The notes under the pieces: generated by a model
What the model was told of the DNA's origin: nothing
Databases searched by the model: none
Seen by the model: only the letters and a program-made list of their open reading frames with translations
NCBI RefSeq assembly: GCF_000765745.2
Contig: NZ_JRPC02000008.1
Coordinates: 19,528-83,527, forward strand
Direction: 5' to 3'
DNA length: 64,000 bases
DNA from: Helicobacter apodemus
GTDB taxonomy: Bacteria; Campylobacterota; Campylobacteria; Campylobacterales; Helicobacteraceae
Translations under genes and position numbers: made by a program
Part shown: piece by piece, positions 1 to 10,217 of the stretch
How positions within the stretch are numbered: the stretch's first letter is position 1
Layout: each line of letters begins with the position of its first letter

Positions 1-166
1 CAATCTCTTGTATTAATAAGGTATCCTCTATGCAAGATTTTTGGGCTAAAAAAGGCAGGAGATAAGGAATTTTTGGTGCCATCTTGCATAAAAACTCTAA
101 AACACTATGAGCAGTCTCTGGATTGCTTTTAAATATCAAAGGACGAAAAGTTTTATAATTAAGCAT
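1..166 (-). CDS. pyrD: Dihydroorotate dehydrogenase (class 2), 5' end only
   Basis: Only the first 55 codons lie in the window; the gene runs off its left edge. The protein begins MLNYKTFRPLIFK and continues with PETAHSVLEF. This matches the N-terminal membrane-associating helices of class 2 (quinone-linked) dihydroorotate dehydrogenases, whose usual signature is a LLF-x-hydrophobic-DPExAH stretch. PyrD oxidises dihydroorotate to orotate in pyrimidine synthesis and feeds the electrons to the quinone pool. The catalytic FMN domain is outside the window, so the call rests on the N-terminal pattern alone. Confidence 0.75.
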   Translation of the reverse strand, partial: MLNYKTFRPLIFKSNPETAHSVLEFLCKMAPKIPYLLPFLAQKSCIEDTLLIQEI

Positions 167-281
167 TCTATGCCTTTTTACTCTAAACTTAAAAAATTTC
201 TTACTAAATTAAAGTCTTAGCATTGTAGCATTTTTTAACAAAGTTTAGCATTAAAGACACTTTTGTTTATTGCTTAGAATC

Positions 282-2855
282 TTAAGAGATTCTTGTTTTA
301 ATTTCTCCATTTTCTGCATAAAAGTTAATGTTACTCCCTTCTTTAATCTCACCTTTTAAAATCAAATCCGCTAAAACATCCTCTACTTGCTCATACAAAG
401 CCCTTTTAAGAGGTCTTGCACCATATATTGGGTCAAACCCTACTTTTGCGATATATTCCTTAGCACTTTCTTCAAGTGTAATACGCATATCTCGCTCCAA
501 AACTTTCTTTTGAATATTTTTAAAAAGAATATCAATAATATGCGTAATTTGCTCTAAACCTAAAGGATTAAAAATCACAATATCATCAAGACGATTTAAA
601 AACTCGGGCTTAAAATAAGCCTTCAATGCCTCTTTTACAGCCTTTTGCTTTTGCTCCTCATTGTTAATCTCCATAATTTTATCACTAGCGATATTACTCG
701 TTAAAATAATAATCGTATTCCTAAAATCAACAACCACGCCTTTATTATCGGTTAATCTCCCATCATCAAGCACTTGTAAAAGCATATTAAATACATCAGG
801 ATGAGCCTTTTCTATCTCATCAAACAACACAACACTATAAGGCTTCCTACGCACAGCCTCTGTAAGCTGCCCTCCTTCTTCATAGCCTACATATCCTGGA
901 GGTGCGCCTACAAGTCTGCTAGCTGCGTGTTTTTCCATATATTCACTCATATCAAGCCTAATGAGATTCTTATCACTATCAAAGAGGAATCGTGCTAAAG
1001 TCTTAGCACTCTCTGTTTTACCAACCCCCGTTGGTCCCAAAAATAAAAAGCTTCCAATAGGACGATTAAATTCACTCAAACCCGCTTTATTGCGTTTTAT
1101 TGCTCTTGCTATAGCGTGCAATGCCCTCTCTTGCCCTATAACATCTTTTTTTAGCTCATCCTCAACCCTTAAAATTCGCTCTTTTTCATCTTGAAGCATT
1201 TTTTTAATAGGAATTCCACTCCAACGACTAACCACTCCTGCTATGGATTCTGGGGTTACAGCATTTTTTAATAATGTCCCTGCTTCTTGCATTTTTTTCC
1301 ATTTTTCATTTTGCATTTCTAATTGCTTCTGTAACTCTGGAATTTTCCCATAATCAATTTCTGCAGCCTTATTAAAATCGCTATTGCGTTTAGCAAGCTC
1401 ACTTTCTGTGCGTAAAGAATCAATTTGTATTTTAATTTGGGCTATAGCGTTAAAAACTTGCTTTTCATTTTCAAATTGTGCTTCTAAATTCTTTTTCTGC
1501 TCCTCTTTATCGCTAAGTTCTTTTTCTATCTCACTAATTCTTGCATTATTCTTTTCTTGTTTTTCCATCATCAAGGCCTCTTTTTCTACCTGCAAAGTTT
1601 CTAAAATACGTTTGATTTTGGCTAACTCACTAGGTTCAGATTCAATTTGCATTTTAAGCTCTGCTGCGGCTTCATCGATTAAATCAATAGCCTTATCAGG
1701 TAAAAATCTATCAGTAATATAACGATTAGAAAGTTTAGCCGCTGCAACTAAAGCCCCATCAGTGATACTTACATTATGATGCGCTTCTAATTTCTCTTTA
1801 ATCCCTCTTAGAATCTGTAACGATTCATTAACATTAGGCTCATTGAGTAACACAGGCTGGAATCTCCTCTGTAATGCAGTATCCTTTTCAAAGTATTTGC
1901 GGTATTCTTTAAGGGTTGTTGCCCCTATGGTATGAAGCTCCCCTCTTGCAAGAGCAGGTTTTAAGATATTAGCAGCATCCATACTACCCTCGCTAGCTCC
2001 TGCACCTACAATGGTATGAATCTCATCAATAAATAAAATAATATTTCCGCTTTTTTTCACCTCATCAATAACTTTTTTCAACCTATCCTCAAACTCTCCG
2101 CGATACTTTGCTCCTGCAATTAAAGCACTCATATCTAAAGCTATGACTTTTTTATTTTGCAAAGATAGCGGCACTTCTTTTTTGATAATCTTTTGTGCTA
2201 ACCCCTCTACAACTGCGGTTTTACCAACTCCTGGTTCGCCCAACAAAATAGGATTATTCTTGGTTTTGCGTATAAGGATTTGCATCATATGGGTAATTTC
2301 CTCATCTCTCCCAATAACAGGATCTAACTTCCCCTCTATAGCCCTCTTAGTTAAATCAATACCAAACTTCTCTAAAGATTCTAAATTCTCATCCCCACTT
2401 TGTGAATCAATCTTTGCCCCAGCGCGTATAGTTTCCAAAACTTTCTTGAGTTCATTAATATCAAGGTATTTACTAAAGAGATTTTTAATCACTTCATTTT
2501 GCAAACCTGCTAAGATAAAACTATCTACTGCGATATAAGAATCCCCATTACTTGTAGCAAGACCTTCAGCAAGATTAAAAGCCTCATTTAAACTTTTAGA
2601 AATTTTGAGATTTTCTTTCATCACAGAAGAGCTTTTGGGTAAATTATTAGCAATACTTTTTGCCTCTAACTCCAAGGCTACATTATCAACATTTAAGCGA
2701 TTAAGAGCTTGATTAAGCAAAGAATTAGAATGAGTAAGCATCGCCCAAAACAAATGGATAGATTCAATTTCTTGATTTTTATTATGCAGTGCCAAGGATG
2801 CTCCTTGCTCTAAAGTCTCTTGTAAGGCATTGGTAAATTTTTCTAAAAGATTCAT
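282..2855 (-). CDS. clpB: ATP-dependent disaggregase ClpB (Hsp100)
   Basis: This 857-residue protein has the full ClpB architecture: an N-terminal Clp-N domain (about 1-145), a first AAA+ module with Walker A GEPGVGKT at 206-213, a long coiled-coil middle domain (about 400-540) and a second AAA+ module with GPTGVGKT near residue 600. The C-terminal D2-small domain contains the conserved GARPLKR motif. The middle domain separates ClpB from ClpA and ClpC. ClpB extracts polypeptides from aggregates together with DnaK. The start codon follows an AAGGAG ribosome-binding site. No CIRCE or HAIR operator is visible upstream, but a strong consensus promoter is (separate entry). The gene appears to be transcribed alone. 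Confidence 0.97.
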   Translation of the reverse strand: MNLLEKFTNALQETLEQGASLALHNKNQEIESIHLFWAMLTHSNSLLNQALNRLNVDNVALELEAKSIANNLPKSSSVMKENLKISKSLNEAFNLAEGLATSNGDSYIAVDSFILAGLQNEVIKNLFSKYLDINELKKVLETIRAGAKIDSQSGDENLESLEKFGIDLTKRAIEGKLDPVIGRDEEITHMMQILIRKTKNNPILLGEPGVGKTAVVEGLAQKIIKKEVPLSLQNKKVIALDMSALIAGAKYRGEFEDRLKKVIDEVKKSGNIILFIDEIHTIVGAGASEGSMDAANILKPALARGELHTIGATTLKEYRKYFEKDTALQRRFQPVLLNEPNVNESLQILRGIKEKLEAHHNVSITDGALVAAAKLSNRYITDRFLPDKAIDLIDEAAAELKMQIESEPSELAKIKRILETLQVEKEALMMEKQEKNNARISEIEKELSDKEEQKKNLEAQFENEKQVFNAIAQIKIQIDSLRTESELAKRNSDFNKAAEIDYGKIPELQKQLEMQNEKWKKMQEAGTLLKNAVTPESIAGVVSRWSGIPIKKMLQDEKERILRVEDELKKDVIGQERALHAIARAIKRNKAGLSEFNRPIGSFLFLGPTGVGKTESAKTLARFLFDSDKNLIRLDMSEYMEKHAASRLVGAPPGYVGYEEGGQLTEAVRRKPYSVVLFDEIEKAHPDVFNMLLQVLDDGRLTDNKGVVVDFRNTIIILTSNIASDKIMEINNEEQKQKAVKEALKAYFKPEFLNRLDDIVIFNPLGLEQITHIIDILFKNIQKKVLERDMRITLEESAKEYIAKVGFDPIYGARPLKRALYEQVEDVLADLILKGEIKEGSNINFYAENGEIKTRIS

Positions 2856-2885
2856 AAGAACTCCTTGAAGATTTATTTCAGGAGC

Positions 2886-2914
2886 ATTATATAACTTTAG
2901 TCTATTATTGTCAA
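2886..2914 (-). promoter_or_regulatory. Consensus sigma-70 promoter of clpB
   Basis: On the minus strand TTGACA (2914-2909) and TATAAT (2891-2886) are separated by exactly 17 bases, 31 bases upstream of the clpB start codon. Both hexamers match the textbook consensus perfectly. Campylobacterota vegetative promoters usually lack a recognisable -35 box, so this one stands out. Confidence 0.75.
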
Positions 2915-2972
2915 GTTTTATAATAGTAAATAACTAATGTTTAAATTACAAGCATCTTGCGACTATTTTTCA

Positions 2973-4025
2973 CTACTTTTGCATATTTTTCTCTTGCACA
3001 AACTTCAAAGCTGTATCTGGAAAATCTGTAAAAATCCCATCAGCACCTGCTTTAAACAAAATCGCCTCTAAAAGCTCCTCCAAAGAAGAAGCAAACTTAG
3101 GCAGAGCATCACTTCTAGCGGTATAGGTATGCACTTCCAAACCATTTAAGTGGGCATTCTTGACAAGATTATTAGGCACAATAGCCCCCTTTTTACTCTT
3201 TGTAATATCAAAAATTAAATTATTCCAAATACCTAACCCATCAACATTTTTTGCAATTTCTGGATAGTTTTCATCCCTTAGAAAATAAGAAAAATCATAA
3301 GCCCTCCACTCTCCTTTGATAAATTCATAGGTTTCTTTGGAGGGGTGTTCATCTACTAGGGCGATGAGTTTTAAATCCATATTCATCTTAGGCAGTAGCT
3401 CTTTTTTAATATAAAGTAAGTTAGGGTAATCAAAGCTTTGCAGATACACTTTACTATTTTTAGTAGTATAACCATACCGCCTCAACACCTCTAAAGTCTT
3501 TTTAGCAATATCCTTTCCCTCTTGAGTATGAAACCAAGGTTTTTTAATCTCAACATATAAACCTATATCTTTGCCAAAGATTTGATTTAATCCTGCAATA
3601 AGCTCAATCTCTTCTTCAAAAGTATGCAAAGTAAAATACGATTTACCCACAGGAAATCGCTTAGGATAAATAGGAATTCTTTCTTTTTCTTTGGCATTAA
3701 AAGCCTCACTCACACGCAAACTTCTAAGCTCCTCTAAAGTAAAATCAATCACATAATAATGCCCATCTTTTCTAGCTCTATTTGGAAATTTTTGGGCTAC
3801 ATCACTTACCTTATCCAAATATAAATCGTGAATCACAATCAAATAATCATCTTTGCTCATCGCTAAATCTTGTTCGATATAACTAGCATTCATAGCATAG
3901 GCTAATGTTTTAGCCTCTAAAGTATGTTCGGGCAAATAGCCACTTGCTCCCCTATGAGCGATTATAATCTTTTCTTGTGCGAGACAAAATATCCCTAAAG
4001 CAAGACTTAAAAATATCTTTTGCAT
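2973..4025 (-). CDS. glpQ: Glycerophosphodiester phosphodiesterase, secreted
   Basis: A 350-residue member of the GDPD family (TIM barrel, metal-dependent). The first 17 residues are a typical cleavable signal peptide, so the enzyme should be periplasmic like E. coli GlpQ. The catalytic HRG is at 24-26, followed by PEHTLEA, and the second catalytic histidine lies in the IVIHD motif near residue 65. GlpQ hydrolyses glycerophosphodiesters from phospholipid turnover to glycerol-3-phosphate and an alcohol. It stands alone between clpB and the divergent msrA. The ribosome-binding site is AAGGAGAG. Confidence 0.92.
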   Translation of the reverse strand: MQKIFLSLALGIFCLAQEKIIIAHRGASGYLPEHTLEAKTLAYAMNASYIEQDLAMSKDDYLIVIHDLYLDKVSDVAQKFPNRARKDGHYYVIDFTLEELRSLRVSEAFNAKEKERIPIYPKRFPVGKSYFTLHTFEEEIELIAGLNQIFGKDIGLYVEIKKPWFHTQEGKDIAKKTLEVLRRYGYTTKNSKVYLQSFDYPNLLYIKKELLPKMNMDLKLIALVDEHPSKETYEFIKGEWRAYDFSYFLRDENYPEIAKNVDGLGIWNNLIFDITKSKKGAIVPNNLVKNAHLNGLEVHTYTARSDALPKFASSLEELLEAILFKAGADGIFTDFPDTALKFVQEKNMQK

Positions 4026-4163
4026 TCTCTCTCCTTAATCAATATAAATACAATCCATTGAAAACTTAGCATTAAAGCTTAAAATTTCATTCTACATTAT
4101 AGAAAGATAAAGTAAAATCTAATGGCGAGATTGAGTAAAAATTAAGTAAAGAAAAGGACTTCT

Positions 4164-4658
4164 ATGCAACAAACTATTTATCTAGCAGGTGGTTGTTTTT
4201 GGGGGATTCAAGGATATTTTGATTTACTAAAAGGTGTGGTAAGTTCTCAAGTAGGCTATGCAAACTCTAAAATACCAAGCCCTAATTATACCTTAGTATG
4301 CACAGGGCAAACAGGTGCCACAGAGGCTTTAGAACTTATCTTTGAAGAGAGCATTTTAAGCCTAGATGAGATTTTAAAGCGGTTTTTTAGCATTATTGAC
4401 CCTTTTGCACTTAATTATCAAGGTAATGACTTTGGCACACAATACCGCTCTGGCATATTCACACAAGATTTAACTATGCTTAAAGAAATTCAAAGTTTCG
4501 TTGATACCCTACAAAAAACCTTAACCCAACAGATTCAAACAGAAATAGGAATGTTAGAAAATTTTTATCTTGCAGAATCCTATCATCAAAAATATTTAGC
4601 GAAAAACCCTCAAGGTTATTGCCATATTGACTTAAGCAAAGCTTTAGAGGAAATTTAA
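4164..4658 (+). CDS. msrA: Peptide methionine (S)-S-oxide reductase MsrA
   Basis: The 164-residue protein carries the GCFWG active site at 10-14, with Cys11 as the catalytic nucleophile, and the QYRSGIF substrate-binding segment. Length is typical for a single-domain MsrA; no MsrB domain is fused. MsrA reduces the S-epimer of methionine sulfoxide in oxidised proteins. It has a good AAAAGGA ribosome-binding site, points opposite to its neighbours, and its stop lies one base from the 3' end of argD, so the two genes converge without a spacer. Confidence 0.95.
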   Translation: MQQTIYLAGGCFWGIQGYFDLLKGVVSSQVGYANSKIPSPNYTLVCTGQTGATEALELIFEESILSLDEILKRFFSIIDPFALNYQGNDFGTQYRSGIFTQDLTMLKEIQSFVDTLQKTLTQQIQTEIGMLENFYLAESYHQKYLAKNPQGYCHIDLSKALEEI

Positions 4659-4659
4659 A

Positions 4660-5856
4660 TTACCCCAAATCCCCTATAGCTTTCTCTAATCGCTTAAACC
4701 CTTCCTCCATCTCTTCTAAAGTAATAGTTAGAGGAGGCAAGAATCGTGCAGTATTTTTACCACTTTTAAGGATTAAAACGCGATTTTCCTTTGCCTTTTT
4801 TATAAACTTCTCTAAAGATTCCACATCACGCATTCTCAAACCACGCATTAATCCCAAGCCTACTTCTTCTATAAATATTTCAGGATAGCTTTTTTGCAAA
4901 TCTTTCAATCTATCTTTAAAACATGTTATTGTCCTCTCCAATCTCCCGCTACTTCTCTCCTCTTCTAAAATCTCTAAAACCTCTAAACCTGCCCTAGTAG
5001 ATAAAAAATTCCCGCCAAAAGTGCTTCCATGTTCACCAGGGACAAAAATATCTTTCAAAGTTGTCATTACAGCACCAATAGGAACACCCCCACCTAAACC
5101 CTTTGCGGTGGTTATAACATCAGGATTTATCCCATATTTTTGTGAAGCAAAAAGCTCTCCACTTCGGTAAATGCCAGTTTGCACCTCATCAATCATTAAA
5201 AGAATATTTTTTGCTTTTAAAAACTTCTCTAAATGCAGTATCTCCTCCCTCTTAAAAGGAGTAATCCCTCCCTCACCTTGCACTAATTCTAACAAAACCG
5301 CACAAGTAACATCACTAATCTTAGAGGGAATTTCTGCTAAATCCTTAGCATACACAAAACCATCGGGATAAGGACCAAAATAATCGTGCATTTTGCTCTG
5401 TGCAGTAGCCTTTAAGGTGCTAATAGTGCGTCCATGAAAAGAAGAATCTAAAGTAATGATTTGGTAACGTTTAATCCCCCCTAATTGCTCCCCAAATTTT
5501 CTTGCAATCTTTAATGCACCCTCATTAGCTTCCGCTCCAGAATTAGCAAAAAACACCCTCATATCATAACCGCTTAATTCTACGAGCCTTTTAGCAAGTC
5601 TTGCTTGGGGTTCAATACCATAAAGATTAGAAGTATGAATAAGATTATAAGCTTGTTCGCTAATAGCTTTTGCTAAACGTTCATTCCCATACCCCACACT
5701 GCACACAGCAATGCCCGAACCAAAATCCATATAATCTCTCCCACTCTCATCAAACAATCTAGCCCCACTACCTTTTACAAAATGCGTATAATCGCGCGCA
5801 TAAGTATGCAAAACATAATCTAAATCCATTTGCTTTAAATCTTCCACCTTTTTCAC
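4660..5856 (-). CDS. argD: Acetylornithine aminotransferase
   Basis: A class III PLP-dependent aminotransferase of 398 residues. It shows the glycine-rich NSGAEANEGALK cofactor-binding region near 105-117, the IDEVQTG motif near 222-228 and the Schiff-base lysine (K252) in TTAKGLGGG. ArgD converts N-acetylglutamate semialdehyde to N-acetylornithine in arginine synthesis and often also serves lysine/diaminopimelate synthesis. The start is uncertain: the GTG at 5856 sits directly on AGGA, whereas a GTG three codons further in (5847) has AGGAG at better spacing. argB lies 9 kb away, so the arginine genes are dispersed. Confidence 0.93.
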   Translation of the reverse strand: MKKVEDLKQMDLDYVLHTYARDYTHFVKGSGARLFDESGRDYMDFGSGIAVCSVGYGNERLAKAISEQAYNLIHTSNLYGIEPQARLAKRLVELSGYDMRVFFANSGAEANEGALKIARKFGEQLGGIKRYQIITLDSSFHGRTISTLKATAQSKMHDYFGPYPDGFVYAKDLAEIPSKISDVTCAVLLELVQGEGGITPFKREEILHLEKFLKAKNILLMIDEVQTGIYRSGELFASQKYGINPDVITTAKGLGGGVPIGAVMTTLKDIFVPGEHGSTFGGNFLSTRAGLEVLEILEEERSSGRLERTITCFKDRLKDLQKSYPEIFIEEVGLGLMRGLRMRDVESLEKFIKKAKENRVLILKSGKNTARFLPPLTITLEEMEEGFKRLEKAIGDLG

Positions 5857-5872
5857 TCCTAAATTTCAATAC

Positions 5873-6490
5873 CTAAATATTATAACCAAATAAAGTCTCA
5901 TTAGAATTTTGCATTAGCGATTTTAGCTTAAAGCTCTTTCTATGAATGGCACAATAACCATAATCCTTGATAGCCTTTAAATGGGCTTTACTTCCATAGC
6001 CTTTATTTTTCTTAAAACCATATTGGGGATAGAGGGTATCTAAATCTCGCATTTCTTTATCCTTAGCATTTTTTGCCACAATACTTGCTGCACTAATACA
6101 AGAGAGTTTGCTATCTCCTTTTATAAGCGTTTGTAACAAATCTACCCCAAATTTGCAATTTCCATCAAAAATATATTGTGAAGCTTCTAAATTCTGCAAA
6201 ATTTCTTTTAAAGCCTCTTTAAGGCAAAGAGATAAGCCCTTATCATCAATCTCTTGGTGTGTTTTTTTCACTAAATAAAAATCACTAAATTGTTGAATAA
6301 GGGAGGCTAAGATATTGCGTTTAGATTCAGAGAGGCTTTTAGAATCTTTTAATTGCACTTTTAGGGCAAGGGGAATATTTTGGCTTAAAACTACCCCACA
6401 TACAAATAACGAACCTGCTATACAACCTCTCCCTGCCTCATCAATCCCGCAAATTATAGAATCTAATTTAAAAGGCAAGAAGCTTTGCAT
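5873..6490 (-). CDS. rnhB: Ribonuclease HII
   Basis: A 205-residue protein with the RNase HII signature GIDEAGRG (catalytic D17 and E18), an FDGNCKF segment carrying the third acidic residue, and the SAASIVAKNAKD motif. It removes ribonucleotides misincorporated in DNA and RNA from hybrids. Its start overlaps the lon stop codon as TAATG, so translation is probably coupled to lon in a bamD-lon-rnhB operon. Confidence 0.96.
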   Translation of the reverse strand: MQSFLPFKLDSIICGIDEAGRGCIAGSLFVCGVVLSQNIPLALKVQLKDSKSLSESKRNILASLIQQFSDFYLVKKTHQEIDDKGLSLCLKEALKEILQNLEASQYIFDGNCKFGVDLLQTLIKGDSKLSCISAASIVAKNAKDKEMRDLDTLYPQYGFKKNKGYGSKAHLKAIKDYGYCAIHRKSFKLKSLMQNSNETLFGYNI

Positions 6491-8892
6491 TAACGTAAAA
6501 CATACTTTAAGACTTCTTTAAAATGCTCAACAGGATATATTTGCAATCCCTCTTTAACTTCTTGGGGTATCTCATCTATATCTCTCTCAAAGTTTTTCTT
6601 AGGGATTAGCACTTCTTTCATCCCACTTTTATACGCAGCAATAAGCTTCTCTTGCAATCCACCAATAGGCAAGACTTTCCCCCGCAAGGTCAATTCTCCT
6701 GTCATAGCTAATGTACTTTTAGCGGGATGATTAGTAAAAATGGAGGCCAAAGCACTCCCTATGGCTATTCCCGCACTTGGACCATCTTTTGGTGTAGCAC
6801 CCTCTGGCACATGTAAATGAATATCAAAACAATTATAAATGCTTGTTTCAATCTCTGGCTTTTTATTCTTTTGAACTATCGCAATTAATGTCTTATCAAC
6901 CTTTAATTCTCCACTATCAATTAAGGACTTCACATAAGAGTAAGCAATTTTGGCACTCTCTTTCATCACATCGCCTAAATTTCCTGTAAGGTTTAAACTC
7001 CCCTTGCCTTTAATTTTCAAAGCCTCAATTTTTAAGACATCGCCACCAACACTTGTCCAAGCTAAACCATTGACAAGCCCTACCTCACTTTTCTTATCAG
7101 CATTTTCAAACTCAAAAACAATTTTGTCAAGATAATTTCCTATGTTTTTGGGTGTAATGGTTATCTTTTCTTGATTGCCCCTAAGAATCTCTTTAGCAAC
7201 TTTACGCAAAATTTGTGCGATTTTGCGTCTTAGATTCCTAACCCCTGCTTCCCTTGTATATTTCTCAATCAAAACCTTAATAGCAGGCAAAGTAAAAGAA
7301 ATTTCAAAGTTTTTTAAGCCATGTTTCTTTAACTCTTGTGGAATAAGGTATTTTTTAGCGATTTGCTCCTTTTGGCTTGGCGTATAACTATTGATATTAA
7401 TAAACTCCATCCTATCGCGCAAAGGAGCTGGAATCTGTGTAATATCATTAGCAGTGGCGATAAAAACAACTTGGGATAAATCTAAGCTAAAATTTGTGTA
7501 ATAATCTCTAAATTCTTTATTTTGTTCAGGATCTAAAATCTCTAGCAATACCGAAGAGGGATCTCCCCTAAAAGAATAATGAATTTTATCAATTTCATCT
7601 AAAACAACGACTGGATTCATCTCCTTAGCATCAATTAATCCTTGCACGATTCTACCAGGCATTGCCCCAATATAAGTGCGTCTATGCCCCCTTAACTCAT
7701 TAACATCCTCTAAACCACCAAGTGCAATCCTAATAAGCTTCCGCTTTAAGGCTATGGCAATAGAGTTAGCAAGGCTTGTCTTACCAACCCCCGGAGGTCC
7801 ATAAAAACACAAAATCGTTCCCTTAGAATCATTTTTCTTCTGCCCCCTTAAAGCAAGAAGTTCTCGCACAGCAAAATACTCAACAATTCTTTCTTTGGGT
7901 TTTTGCAAGGCATAATGATCTTTATTGAGCTGATTTTCTACTTCTGCTATTTTTAAAGTCTTTGTAGAATAGCTCCCAAAAGGAATCTCTAAAACAAGTT
8001 CTATATAATTTTGCAATAAATTCGCATCTGCACTATCAGGATGCATTCGGGAGAGCTTATTGATTTGTTTAGTAATCTCTTTATAAGCATCCTTACTCAT
8101 TACATCCTTAAAACCCTCTAATTTTTTCCTATATTCCTCTATTTCAACATCTTTGCTATTATCTACTCCAAGCTCTTTTTGGATTTGCTTTAATTGCTCT
8201 TTCAAAAAATATTCTTTGTTAATTTTTTCCATTTGAGAATTAACTTTATTTTTAATTTCTTTTTGAATCTGTTGGGCTTTAATCTCTTCCATAATAATAT
8301 CAATAAGCGTTACAAGTCGTTCTTCAGGATCATTTTCTTTAAAAACTTTATAAGCTTGCTCTTTTTTGAGCCTTGCTGCACTAGCGATTAAATCTGCGGC
8401 ACGATTGGGATCCATAGTCTCATTAATGCTCCTTAATAAATCTTGCGGAAACATCTGTGAGACACTATATAGAGTGCGTAACTTCTCTTTTAAAACCGAT
8501 AAAATCGCTTCAACTCGACTGGCATCATAACTGCTTGAAAGAATAGGTGCAATTTCTCCCACCAAAGGGCTTTTAGAAACAATTCCTAAAATACTTCCGC
8601 GGCTTAAACCTTGAAAAAGAATCTTTACCCTTCCCTCTGGCAATACAACACGACGCATAATAGTGCCAATTACACCAACATCATAAAAGGATTCTTCCTC
8701 ATCATTGTCTCTATTTTTAGAAGCTGTAATAAAAATGAGTTTATCTCCACCCTCTATTGCTACATCTATAGCTTTAATACTTTCCTCATCACCAATAAAA
8801 AGAGGGACTATCATAAAAGGATACAAAAACATATCCTCTTCAATAATTATTGGTAATTGCTTTGGGAATTCTCCATAACGTTCTAATTGCAT
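6490..8892 (-). CDS. lon: ATP-dependent protease Lon
   Basis: About 800 residues with the three Lon parts: an N-terminal substrate-recognition domain and coiled coil (to about 320), an AAA+ domain with Walker A GPPGVGKTS, and a C-terminal serine-lysine protease domain with the catalytic serine in PKDGPSAG. Lon degrades misfolded and regulatory proteins in the cytoplasm. The longer reading frame begins at 8904. I chose the ATG at 8892 because it has a TAGGA ribosome-binding site overlapping the bamD stop codon, while the ATG at 8904 has none. It sits between bamD and rnhB in one transcriptional direction. Confidence 0.96.
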   Translation of the reverse strand: MQLERYGEFPKQLPIIIEEDMFLYPFMIVPLFIGDEESIKAIDVAIEGGDKLIFITASKNRDNDEEESFYDVGVIGTIMRRVVLPEGRVKILFQGLSRGSILGIVSKSPLVGEIAPILSSSYDASRVEAILSVLKEKLRTLYSVSQMFPQDLLRSINETMDPNRAADLIASAARLKKEQAYKVFKENDPEERLVTLIDIIMEEIKAQQIQKEIKNKVNSQMEKINKEYFLKEQLKQIQKELGVDNSKDVEIEEYRKKLEGFKDVMSKDAYKEITKQINKLSRMHPDSADANLLQNYIELVLEIPFGSYSTKTLKIAEVENQLNKDHYALQKPKERIVEYFAVRELLALRGQKKNDSKGTILCFYGPPGVGKTSLANSIAIALKRKLIRIALGGLEDVNELRGHRRTYIGAMPGRIVQGLIDAKEMNPVVVLDEIDKIHYSFRGDPSSVLLEILDPEQNKEFRDYYTNFSLDLSQVVFIATANDITQIPAPLRDRMEFININSYTPSQKEQIAKKYLIPQELKKHGLKNFEISFTLPAIKVLIEKYTREAGVRNLRRKIAQILRKVAKEILRGNQEKITITPKNIGNYLDKIVFEFENADKKSEVGLVNGLAWTSVGGDVLKIEALKIKGKGSLNLTGNLGDVMKESAKIAYSYVKSLIDSGELKVDKTLIAIVQKNKKPEIETSIYNCFDIHLHVPEGATPKDGPSAGIAIGSALASIFTNHPAKSTLAMTGELTLRGKVLPIGGLQEKLIAAYKSGMKEVLIPKKNFERDIDEIPQEVKEGLQIYPVEHFKEVLKYVLR

Positions 8893-8897
8893 ATTTC

Positions 8898-9575
8898 CTA
8901 CCATTCAAAGATTTTCTGATACCAAGGCGACTTTGCTTCTTGATAAAAAATATCTTTCATCCAAGCATTTTCATCAATTTTTTTCTGATAGTATTCGACA
9001 GCTTGTTCCTTATCTTTCTTTTTATAAACCCTTATAATCTCTTTTTCCAAACTAAGATTAGCTAATTGAAGTCTTAGCAATATCATATCCGAAAATGGGC
9101 GATAACGTGAATAAGGATATTTTTCACCAAACTTTTCAGCTAATTTAATAGAATCTATTAAAAGTTGCTGGTCTCTATGCTGTTTTGCAAAGGCAAAATA
9201 ATTTGCCTGCAATTTTAAAAATTCTACAAAATCAATATTCTTTTCATCTCCAAAACGTTTAATAAATTCATCAAAATAAAAACTTGCTAAAAGATACTCC
9301 TCTGCTTGCATATGAGCCCTACCCAAAATAAGCATTGCTTCAGAAAGCAAAGGAGAGTTTAAATGCTCACTTTGCAAAGAAACAAAGTAACTATCTGCTT
9401 TCTCTAAATCCCCATTACGAATTTCTTTAAGCATATTTTCATACCAATAATCTGCAGATTTATTAATCTCATCAAGGGCTAAACCACTATTAGTTTTTGA
9501 AGAACAAGCACTAAGTCCTATAAAACCTATTAAAATACCTATGCTCAAAAAACAAATTTTAAAAAACTTCATCAT
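8898..9575 (-). CDS. bamD: Outer-membrane assembly lipoprotein BamD (ComL)
   Basis: A 225-residue lipoprotein: an N-terminal hydrophobic segment ends in the lipobox LSAC (Cys24), so the mature protein is acylated. The rest consists of TPR-like helices typical of BamD, the essential partner of BamA in beta-barrel insertion. The older name ComL reflects a proposed role in competence. Its position next to lon and fliW matches the H. pylori neighbourhood. The stop codon forms part of the lon ribosome-binding site, indicating coupled expression. LptD, a barrel substrate of this machine, is encoded at 21-23 kb. Confidence 0.9.
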   Translation of the reverse strand: MMKFFKICFLSIGILIGFIGLSACSSKTNSGLALDEINKSADYWYENMLKEIRNGDLEKADSYFVSLQSEHLNSPLLSEAMLILGRAHMQAEEYLLASFYFDEFIKRFGDEKNIDFVEFLKLQANYFAFAKQHRDQQLLIDSIKLAEKFGEKYPYSRYRPFSDMILLRLQLANLSLEKEIIRVYKKKDKEQAVEYYQKKIDENAWMKDIFYQEAKSPWYQKIFEW

Positions 9576-9737
9576 TTTTATTCCTTAAAAATTAGAGATG
9601 AGAAATGATATTTTTTGCCTAAAATATATCAACAATATTTTTTAGATTTATTTGCAATTATAACTTAAGTTCTATGTAGGTTTTATAAATTTCTAAACAA
9701 AAATTGATTTTTTGCTTTTATTACGCTAGAATTTTGG

Positions 9738-9745
9738 TATAAAAT
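9738..9745 (+). promoter_or_regulatory. Probable -10 element upstream of fliW
   Basis: TATAAAAT preceded by a TTTTGG stretch lies about 40 bases before the chosen fliW start. The flanking AT-rich tract without a clear -35 box is usual for Campylobacterota vegetative promoters. It would drive fliW-proC-miaA. Confidence 0.4.
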
Positions 9746-9785
9746 TTTTATTCTTTAGAAAATGATTTTTACAAGGTTCAAGCGT

Positions 9786-10217
9786 ATGGAATTTCTAGTA
9801 AAATCTCCAATCTTAGGATTTGAGCATATCCAAAAAATGACATTAGAAAAAATTGCAAAAGATGATGAAACTTTTATGCAACTAAAAAGTTGCGGAGATG
9901 ATGGGATTTCTTTTACTTTAGTTAATCCTTACACAATGCGAACAGATTATCAATTTGAAATTCCCTCTCCCATTAAAGCACTTTTAGAATTACCAGGAAA
10001 AACCAATATAGACCCAGCAAATACCAAACTTGCAATACTAAACATTGTCTGCATTAGAGAACCTATTGAAGAATCTACGGTAAATTTCCTAGCACCCTTA
10101 TTGTTTAACTTTGAAAACCTCACTATGGCTCAAGTCATTTTAGAAAGTTTTAGATATGAAAATTTTGGCTTATCAGAACCTATCTCAAAGTTTTTTGATT
10201 TTAATGCTAAGATATGA
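9786..10217 (+). CDS. fliW: Flagellar assembly factor FliW
   Basis: A 143-residue member of the FliW family. In Campylobacter and Bacillus, FliW binds flagellin and antagonises the RNA-binding regulator CsrA, so that flagellin translation follows export. Family features include the N-terminal SPILGFE segment and the conserved ILNIVCIR strand. An upstream ATG at 9762 is in frame, but the ATG at 9786 has AAGG nine bases before it and gives the usual length. The gene overlaps proC by four bases. Its place beside bamD and lon matches the H. pylori locus that encodes one of two FliW paralogues. Confidence 0.88.
   Translation: MEFLVKSPILGFEHIQKMTLEKIAKDDETFMQLKSCGDDGISFTLVNPYTMRTDYQFEIPSPIKALLELPGKTNIDPANTKLAILNIVCIREPIEESTVNFLAPLLFNFENLTMAQVILESFRYENFGLSEPISKFFDFNAKI

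Noticed and set aside
2143..2538. 131-codon plus-strand frame inside clpB
   Set aside because: Shadow of the first AAA+ domain of clpB on the opposite strand; no ribosome-binding site.
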